DNA of 11,702 nucleotides, from contig DBXQ01000051.1 of assembly GCA_002309955.1 (NCBI GenBank), forward strand, positions 1 to 11,702, written 5' to 3'. This document shows, piece after piece, positions 6,533 to 11,702 of this stretch. The number at the start of each line of letters is the position of its first letter. The stretch's first letter is position 1. The DNA is from Bacteroidales bacterium UBA1208. GTDB taxonomy: Bacteria > Bacteroidota > Bacteroidia > Bacteroidales > P3. A model generated the notes under the pieces. That model was given only the letters and a program-made list of their open reading frames with translations, ran no database searches and was not told the DNA's origin. The position numbers and the translations under genes are program-made.

Positions 6533-8974
6533 CTATTTCAACTGTACAACTGTGATACCGTCGCCTCCCAGTTCAAGCCGCTCGGAACGGAACAAACGCA
6601 CATCCCGGTTGCCTTGCAGATACTCGCGGATTATCTGTTTCAAAATGCCGTACCCCTTGCCGTGCAGTATTCTGATTTCTTTCTCGCTCAGCAGCTGGGC
6701 ATCGTCAATGAAATGCTGCAGATTCTCCAGCGCTTCGTCGGCACGCTGCCCCCGGAGGTCGAGCGTCGGATTGAAGGTTTTGCGTTTCTCGTTGATGTCG
6801 TCATAGATGGACTGGAAACGACTGTTCTGACGGCTCAGTTTGTCTACGGGAATGTTTTTCTTTGCCGTACCCTTCAGCCGGTTCAAGGCTATCGTCATGC
6901 GGATGCTGTTGCTCTCCACCACTGCCTTCTTGCCTTTCATCTCCACCACCTGAGCAAAGGTCTCCTGCCCGTCGATACGCACTATGCTGCCCACCGTTAT
7001 CGGCAGTTCGGAATCCTCTTTCTCCGCCTCCAAACCATGGTTGGAGACAGACAGAACCTCGTCACTCCTTTTGCGGGCTTGGGCATGCTCTTCGTCGTGG
7101 CGTTGCTGGTCGAGGGCTATTCGTTCGGCTTCGGCCTTCATCTCCTGCCTTGCCTTGAGGGTGGGTTCACGCTCGGCCTTGGCTTCTTTGATGCTGCTGA
7201 TGGTCTGCTCCACCGTGCGGTTGGCATCGGCCAGTATCTGCTGCGCCTCTTTGCGTGCGGCACTCAATATCTCGTACTTCTTGTCCTGCAACTGCTGGGT
7301 GAGCCGCTGATACTTCTCCGTGACTTCCGCGAGGAACTGGTCGGCCACATCCAGCTCGGTCTGCCTGCGCTGCACCTCCTGCTTGTCCAGCTCTATCTGT
7401 TGCAGCTGATGTTCGAAATCGAGCATCTGGCCTCCCACCTTGCCTGCAGCCTCTTCGAGCACCTCGGGCGGGAAACCGATATTACGGGCTATCTCGAAAG
7501 CAAACGAGCTGCCGGGATGGCCGATGGAGAGCCTATACAACGGCCTCATCTCTTCGGTGTCGAACAGCATGGCACCGTTGATGATTCCCGGACAATGGTC
7601 TGCCATCAATTTCAAGTCGGCAAAATGGGTGGTCACCACCCCGAAGGCATGCCGGCGATACAACTCCTCGAGCAATGCCTCGGCAATGGCACAACCCGAA
7701 CGGGGTTCGGTGCCGCCGCCCAACTCGTCGAGCAGAAAGAGGGTGTTCGCGTCGGCAATCTCCAACAACTGCTTCATATTCTGTAGATGCGACGTGTAGG
7801 TGCTCAGGTCGTTGTCTATCGACTGCTGGTCTCCGATGTCGATGAATACCGTGTCGAAGATGCCGAATTCCGAGGTCTCGCGGCATGGCACCAACAATCC
7901 GCACTGCAACATGTATTGTATCAATCCCACAGCCTTGAGGCACACCGATTTGCCACCGGCATTGGGTCCCGACACGATGAGAATATGCGAGTTGTCGTCA
8001 AGGTTTATGTTGAAAGGCACCACCTCGTCCTTTCGGTTCAGGTACAGCAACGGGTGGCGAGCTTCGAGCCAGCTGATTTTTGTAATGCTGTCCACAATGG
8101 GACGGCCGCAACGCAGCGTAAGTGCCAGCCGGGCCTTGGCGCGGATAAAATCAATGCGGGCCAGAAACCAATAGGCATTAGTCAGTGCGTCCAGTTGCGG
8201 GCGTATCATGTCGGTGAATTGAGCCAGAATATGGTGTATCTCGCGTTGCTCGGCAAACTCCAATTCGCGCAAATCGTTGTTCAGCTCCACCACCTCCGAC
8301 GGTTCGAGATATGCCGTTTGGCGGGTGGCGGACTCGTCGTGTATCAACCCTTTGATTTTGCGCCGGTGGGTGTCGAGCATGGGTATCACCATCCTGCCGT
8401 TGCGGATGGTCACCTCAGCCCCGTCAGGAGCCCAGCCTTCGCGTTTGGCACGGGTCAGCTGTCTGTTGATTTGCACATCCACTTCGTTACGCTTGCGGGC
8501 CATCTGCCGCCGTATGTCCAACAACTGTGGCGAGGCGTTGTCGTATATCTCACCCTTGTCGTCGATTATCTTGTTTATCGCTTTGGTGATGGCGGGATTC
8601 AACTCCACCCGCTTGGCCAACTCATGCAGCAAGGGGTAACGCACTGGATCGTCGCGCAACAGAAAACGCAGACACTCCCCTATGGTGTGCAGCGAGCAAC
8701 GCAAGTCGAACAATGCCTCCTGCTCAATAACCGTGTTGCCCACACGCAGACGCACCAATTCGTCGGTCAGGTCGATAAAATCCTGCGACGGGAAACTGTT
8801 CTCAAGAACCAGTATCTGGCGGAATTCCTCGGTCTGCTGCAACTCGCGCACCACCCGGTCGTAGTTGTTGGAGAAAGCCATCTCCCCCACCATCCTTACG
8901 GCGAGAGCATTGGTGCACTCGGCTGCAAGCAGTTCGCGTATTTTACTGAATCCCAATTTATCTTCTATCGTCAT
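6533..8974 (-). CDS. mutS2: MutS2-family ATPase with Smr nuclease domain
   Basis: This 813-residue protein has the full length and order of MutS2. Residues 1-130 form the N-terminal core and about 130-320 a helical clamp region. The MutS-type ATPase follows: Walker A SGPNAGGKS (335-343), ABC-type signature STYTSHLQNM (391-400), Walker B LFLLDE (412-417) and switch histidine VTTH (447-450). Residues about 515-640 are a charged coiled coil rich in Glu, Lys and Gln. A KOW-like segment spans about 658-705, and a C-terminal Smr domain carries LDLRG (738-742) and HGKGYG (771-776). It lacks the MutS mismatch-recognition domain. MutS2 proteins bind branched DNA and suppress recombination, and in Bacillus subtilis they act on collided ribosomes; which role applies here is unknown. 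It starts 11 bp after the amidase stop and ends in TAG, being last in the ribF operon. Confidence 0.97.
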   Translation of the reverse strand: MTIEDKLGFSKIRELLAAECTNALAVRMVGEMAFSNNYDRVVRELQQTEEFRQILVLENSFPSQDFIDLTDELVRLRVGNTVIEQEALFDLRCSLHTIGECLRFLLRDDPVRYPLLHELAKRVELNPAITKAINKIIDDKGEIYDNASPQLLDIRRQMARKRNEVDVQINRQLTRAKREGWAPDGAEVTIRNGRMVIPMLDTHRRKIKGLIHDESATRQTAYLEPSEVVELNNDLRELEFAEQREIHHILAQFTDMIRPQLDALTNAYWFLARIDFIRAKARLALTLRCGRPIVDSITKISWLEARHPLLYLNRKDEVVPFNINLDDNSHILIVSGPNAGGKSVCLKAVGLIQYMLQCGLLVPCRETSEFGIFDTVFIDIGDQQSIDNDLSTYTSHLQNMKQLLEIADANTLFLLDELGGGTEPRSGCAIAEALLEELYRRHAFGVVTTHFADLKLMADHCPGIINGAMLFDTEEMRPLYRLSIGHPGSSFAFEIARNIGFPPEVLEEAAGKVGGQMLDFEHQLQQIELDKQEVQRRQTELDVADQFLAEVTEKYQRLTQQLQDKKYEILSAARKEAQQILADANRTVEQTISSIKEAKAEREPTLKARQEMKAEAERIALDQQRHDEEHAQARKRSDEVLSVSNHGLEAEKEDSELPITVGSIVRIDGQETFAQVVEMKGKKAVVESNSIRMTIALNRLKGTAKKNIPVDKLSRQNSRFQSIYDDINEKRKTFNPTLDLRGQRADEALENLQHFIDDAQLLSEKEIRILHGKGYGILKQIIREYLQGNRDVRLFRSERLELGGDGITVVQLK

Positions 8975-8985
8975 AGTAGTCGTCC

Positions 8986-9768
8986 TTAATCAAAGTCAAG
9001 AAAGAAAGGCCAATGCTGGCGGAAGGTGTCCAACGCGTCGCGACTGAGTGTGGCTTTGAACACTGCCGGCTGTCCTGGGGCACAACCGGCCATATCCTGT
9101 CCCCGGTAGTCCACCACTGCACTGTAACCCGCATAAGGTATCCCGACCCCATCGGTGCCCACCCTGTTGACTCCCGCCACATAGCAAAGATTCTCGATAG
9201 CCCTGGCGCGCAACAGTGTGCTCCACGCCTCATGGCGTGAGCCGGGCCAATTGGCACACAGCAACAGCAGGTCGTAGTCGAGTGGATTGGCATTACGGAG
9301 CCACTTGGGGAAACGCAGGTCGTAGCAAACGGCGGGCTTGATGTGCCATCCGCGCCACTCGAATATTACGCGCCGGGTACCCCGTTCCAGTTGCGAGGCC
9401 TCGCTGCTCATGCGGAATGTGTGCCCCTTGTCGTAGTATCCGTATGACCCATCGGGTCTCACCCAGTGCAGGCGGTTAACCACCCGGCGCGGTCCGGAGC
9501 CGGTCTTCACCGTCCATGTGCCCACAAACAGGGCATCGTGGAGCCGGGCCATACGATGGGCAAAACGGTAGGTCTCGCCCTCTGGCTCCTCGGCCATGGC
9601 GGCCATATTGTCCGAAAAGCCCGTGGTGAAGGTCTCAGGAGCCACCAGAATGTCCGCCTCGCAGCCCAAAGAGGCAAAAGCCTCTTCCACCATGCGGCGG
9701 TTCACGTCGGGCTGCTCCCAAGCGATGTCCTGCTGGTAACAAGCTATTGTCAATTCCTCTTTCATCAT
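8986..9768 (-). CDS. Omega-amidase-type carbon-nitrogen hydrolase (YafV/Nit2-like)
   Basis: This 260-residue cytoplasmic enzyme has the nitrilase-fold triad: Glu45 in PETFTTGF (44-51), Lys114 in YDKGHTF (112-118) and Cys148 in CYDLRFP (148-154). GVNRVGTDG (199-207) is also typical of the YafV/Nit2 branch. These enzymes hydrolyse omega-amides such as 2-oxoglutaramate to the keto acid and ammonia, clearing a by-product of glutamine transamination. The substrate here is inferred from the branch. I prefer the start ATG 9768 or the adjacent ATG 9765, because homologues begin with a short strand like LTIACYQ. An upstream ATG at 9804 would overlap the LRR gene. The gene follows the LRR stop by 13 bp and precedes mutS2 by 11 bp. 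Confidence 0.93.
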   Translation of the reverse strand: MMKEELTIACYQQDIAWEQPDVNRRMVEEAFASLGCEADILVAPETFTTGFSDNMAAMAEEPEGETYRFAHRMARLHDALFVGTWTVKTGSGPRRVVNRLHWVRPDGSYGYYDKGHTFRMSSEASQLERGTRRVIFEWRGWHIKPAVCYDLRFPKWLRNANPLDYDLLLLCANWPGSRHEAWSTLLRARAIENLCYVAGVNRVGTDGVGIPYAGYSAVVDYRGQDMAGCAPGQPAVFKATLSRDALDTFRQHWPFFLDFD

Positions 9769-9781
9769 AATGCCAAACAGA

Positions 9782-10282
9782 TTAGTCGGGACAATTGCAT
9801 GCATAGTCCCACAATTTCTTCACCGAGGGCAACAGCTCCTCGATGGCCTGCTGCTCGTCAAGCAGCAGATGACAGCTGCGCAAATCTATCAATTCGAGCG
9901 TTGCGTCCAAACGAGCCAGTTCCTTGGGCAGCCGCGTCACTCTTGTATCCCAAAGCACCAGCTCTTTCAACTGCTCCATACTGGCCATGGCGGCAGGCAG
10001 CGAGTCTATCGGATTGCGGCTCAACACTAACCGTTCCAGATTGGCAAGCAGGGCGACGCTGTCCGTCAGCACCCTGATACGGTTGCCCCGCAAATCCAGT
10101 TCGCGCAGATTGGACATGCCATACACCTGCTTTGGCAGCGTCTTGAGCCGTTTGCCCCGCAGCTGCAGAATGTACACTTGCGAGGGGTCGCGAACCTCTT
10201 TCAGCGACTTATACACCTTGTCGGGCTGCGCCGAAGCCAGCACCGGCAAAACAATAAGAATGGCAAACAACAATCTTCGCAT
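9782..10282 (-). CDS. Small secreted leucine-rich-repeat protein
   Basis: This 166-residue protein begins with a signal peptide (MRRLLFAILIVLPVLASA, likely cut after ASA near residue 18). It then has four to five leucine-rich repeats with a 23-residue period: about 37-59, 60-82, 83-105, 106-128 and a degenerate one from 130. Consensus positions are clear in LRELDLRGNRIRVL and LERLVLSRNPIDSLP. The C-terminus closes with a capping segment WDYACNC. LRR surfaces usually bind proteins; the ligand is unknown. It sits 6 bp after the ribF stop and 13 bp before the amidase, an unusual place for an exported protein. No lipobox is seen, so it is probably soluble in the periplasm or secreted. Confidence 0.88.
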   Translation of the reverse strand: MRRLLFAILIVLPVLASAQPDKVYKSLKEVRDPSQVYILQLRGKRLKTLPKQVYGMSNLRELDLRGNRIRVLTDSVALLANLERLVLSRNPIDSLPAAMASMEQLKELVLWDTRVTRLPKELARLDATLELIDLRSCHLLLDEQQAIEELLPSVKKLWDYACNCPD

Positions 10283-10288
10283 GGCAAA

Positions 10289-11254
10289 TCATTTTTTCAC
10301 TCCCCTGCCCTGCCCCTGCGTCAACATCCGCTTGGCAGCCTCGCGGTCGGAACGGAGCTGCGTCACCAGCGTTGGCACGTTGTCGAAACGACAGATGTCA
10401 CGCAAACGGGGGCCAAACTCGACAGTGAGTGTGGTATCATATAAATCGCCTTCGAAATCAAATATATTGACCTCGAAGACCGGTTTGTCAAGTCCAAAGG
10501 TGGGCTGTCCGCCAAAATTGGCCATACCCTTCAGCCCCGCAGTACCGTCGGCCAGCGTAACCCACACGGCATACACGCCGTCGGCAGGCCACACTTTCGA
10601 CCTGTCGTCGAGCGACACATTAGCCGTCGGGAAACCCAGCAGCCGTCCCAGTTGCCGCCCTTTCTCCACTGTGCCCCACATGCGGTAACCTCGCCCCAGC
10701 ATAGCTGCGGCACGGTCGGTCTGTCCCTGTTCCAAAGCCTTGCGTATGCGGGTTGAACTTACCTCTTTGCCATGGTAGAACACCGCCGTGTCAACGTGCA
10801 GTGCCACCCTCCTCTCATCGGCAAGTGCAGGCAAACGGTCGAAATCGTTCCGGCCCCGGCTGCCAAACATATTGTCGAACCCCAACACCAATGCACGGGC
10901 ATCAAGCTGTCCCACCAGCACTTCATCGAAAAACTCACAGGCCGACATGCCTGCCAACTGAGGCGTGAACGGCAATTCCACCACTGTATCCACCCCGCAC
11001 TGCGACAGCAAACGGGCACGCTCCTCGTTGGTCGTGATACGGAAATGGGTAGCCACGCCCTCCGTAAGCACTTGGCGGGGGTGACGGTCGAAAGTGACCA
11101 CCACCGGGCGCAACCCTTTTTCCGCCGCCACACGCCCCAAAAGCGTCAAAATATGGCGGTGGCCTGTATGCACACCGTCGAACATGCCCACCGTCACCGC
11201 CGCTCCTGTATCGGCTAACTGCCTATAATCATCTAATTTAAATATATTCATCAA
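10289..11254 (-). CDS. ribF: Bifunctional riboflavin kinase / FAD synthetase
   Basis: This 321-residue protein converts riboflavin to FMN and FMN to FAD using ATP. The N-terminal adenylyltransferase domain (about 1-185) has GMFDGVHTGHR (23-33), the VVTFDRHP strand (52-59), GFDNMFGSRGRNDF (125-138) and SSTRIRKAL (166-174). The C-terminal riboflavin kinase domain (about 188-310) has GTVEKGRQLGRLLGFPTANV (194-213), DGVYAVWV (225-232), GMANFGGQPTF (243-253) and FEVNIFDFEGDLYD (260-273). Length and domain order are normal. The 125-138 motif has Asn where I would expect His or Phe (GYDHxFG or GxDFxFG), a modest variation. The start MM leaves 16 bp to a TAATTTTG promoter box, so it is the first gene of the operon and its leader is very short; M2 is an alternative start. 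Confidence 0.97.
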   Translation of the reverse strand: MMNIFKLDDYRQLADTGAAVTVGMFDGVHTGHRHILTLLGRVAAEKGLRPVVVTFDRHPRQVLTEGVATHFRITTNEERARLLSQCGVDTVVELPFTPQLAGMSACEFFDEVLVGQLDARALVLGFDNMFGSRGRNDFDRLPALADERRVALHVDTAVFYHGKEVSSTRIRKALEQGQTDRAAAMLGRGYRMWGTVEKGRQLGRLLGFPTANVSLDDRSKVWPADGVYAVWVTLADGTAGLKGMANFGGQPTFGLDKPVFEVNIFDFEGDLYDTTLTVEFGPRLRDICRFDNVPTLVTQLRSDREAAKRMLTQGQGRGVKK

Positions 11255-11270
11255 TTAATCAATAGTGCTG

Positions 11271-11304
11271 CAAAATTACAAAAAAAGTAGGAACTATTGC
11301 CAAA
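11271..11304 (-). promoter_or_regulatory. Promoter of the ribF-LRR-amidase-mutS2 operon
   Basis: The minus strand reads TAATTTTG followed by CA (11271-11278), matching the Bacteroidetes TAnnTTTG box. A TTTG lies 22 nt upstream (11301-11304), near the expected -33 position. The box ends 16 bp before the ribF ATG, so the leader would be about ten bases. No FMN riboswitch is possible in so short a leader. Confidence 0.65.
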
Positions 11305-11310
11305 ATAGTT
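11292..11310. promoter_or_regulatory. Inverted repeat over the -33 region of the ribF promoter
   Basis: AACTATT (11292-11298) and AATAGTT (11304-11310) form a perfect 7-bp dyad with a 5-nt centre. It overlaps the -33 TTTG, so it could be an operator. No regulator is identified. Confidence 0.3.
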
Positions 11311-11566
11311 GACCCCGCCACAAAATAACTGCACCGCAATAAAAGGGCCACTCGTTGCATCAGCCGACTCCCCTTTCAACCCGCTTGCCGCATGCCCTCC
11401 CCTGCCACTCACACAATTTCCAGCCATAAACAACAACACAAATACACCTTTTCACAACCATTTACAACAAAAACATCCGAATCTTACCCCCCGTTCATCC
11501 TTCACCCAGTTCCCGTCACTTCCCCCTCACATACACCTTCAGTTTTCCTTTAAAAAAGGAAGAACG
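11311..11566. other. Non-coding stretch upstream of the ribF promoter
   Basis: It is C-rich on the plus strand, with runs of CCCC and many A/C-only stretches, and contains TTCCTTT/AAAGGAA near 11545-11561. I see no gene or RNA in it. Confidence 0.5.
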
Positions 11567-11589
11567 ATGGGAGAACTGAGGAAGAACGA
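11557..11589 (+). repeat. Direct repeat AGGAAGAACGA
   Basis: Two identical 11-bp copies lie at 11557-11567 and 11579-11589, with a 22-bp period. The first overlaps the putative ATG at 11567. Confidence 0.5.
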
Positions 11590-11702
11590 GCGAACGGAAA
11601 GCGTATTCCGGGTGCGCCAACAGCACCTCGCGGAAGCCCTGTGGGCTGACTTATACCCAAATCGGTCGTTGGGTTTTATGCCAGAGTGGTATTTGTTTCG
11701 AG
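11567..11702 (+). CDS. Doubtful plus-strand ORF cut by the window end
   Basis: An ATG at 11567 opens 45 codons that run off the right edge (MGELRKNERTES at the start, MPEWYLFR at the end). AAAAAAGGAAGAACG just before it could serve as a ribosome site, although SD use is rare in this phylum. There is no signal peptide or motif. The same stretch has hairpins GGTGC/GCACC (11611-11627) and AGCCC/GGGCT (11635-11647), so it may instead be non-coding or part of a dispersed repeat. Confidence 0.25.
   Translation, partial: MGELRKNERTESVFRVRQQHLAEALWADLYPNRSLGFMPEWYLFR

Noticed and set aside
6452..7786. Plus-strand frame of 444 codons
   Set aside because: It is antisense to mutS2, whose ATPase and Smr motifs are intact; it has no motif or credible start of its own.
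7787..8989. Plus-strand frame of 400 codons
   Set aside because: It is antisense to the mutS2 5' half and His/Gln/Val-rich as expected of a shadow frame.
9769..9804. 12-codon N-terminal extension of the amidase
   Set aside because: It overlaps the end of the LRR gene, and the YafV/Nit2 fold normally begins at the strand just after MMKEE.

Overview
The window looks like a piece of a Bacteroidales (Bacteroidetes) chromosome, probably from a gut or host-associated member. The evidence is: promoter -7 boxes of the TAnnTTTG type (TATCTTTG and TAATTTTG); AT-rich leaders without Shine-Dalgarno sequences before most starts; lipoproteins and Sec-exported proteins typical of the phylum; an ECF sigma operon; and InlB-like repeats in a secreted protein. 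Every gene I can support well lies on the minus strand. The genus cannot be fixed from this sequence.

Right part (6533-11254): a compact, relatively GC-rich operon reading right to left. It holds ribF (riboflavin kinase/FAD synthetase), a small secreted leucine-rich-repeat protein, an omega-amidase-type carbon-nitrogen hydrolase, and mutS2. Gaps are only 6-13 bp, and a Bacteroidetes promoter sits just upstream of ribF. It combines cofactor synthesis, metabolite repair and a nucleic-acid ATPase with one exported protein of unknown role.

Middle part (3568-6423): more AT-rich. A lone lipoprotein gene (5938-6423) has its own promoter and a strong downstream hairpin terminator. After a 341-bp non-coding stretch with phased A-tracts comes a four-gene operon: an ECF sigma factor, a three-helix membrane protein with a cytoplasmic N-terminus, a single-pass membrane protein and a lipoprotein. 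The first three overlap by 4 bp at ATGA. No FecR-type anti-sigma gene is present, so I infer that the membrane proteins control the sigma factor. The operon ends at a 164-bp near-perfect palindrome that resembles a MITE and may also stop transcription.

Left part (1-3567): an 872-bp non-coding stretch holds the palindrome and a row of hairpins ending in a plus-strand intrinsic terminator, possibly a small RNA. Beyond it are two exported-protein genes 37 bp apart: a cysteine-rich secreted protein of unknown function, and a secreted protein with InlB-like repeats whose 3' end runs off the window.

Right edge (11255-11702): non-coding DNA with promoter and dyad sequences, then a weak plus-strand ORF cut by the window end. 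No tRNA, rRNA, CRISPR array or transposase gene was seen.
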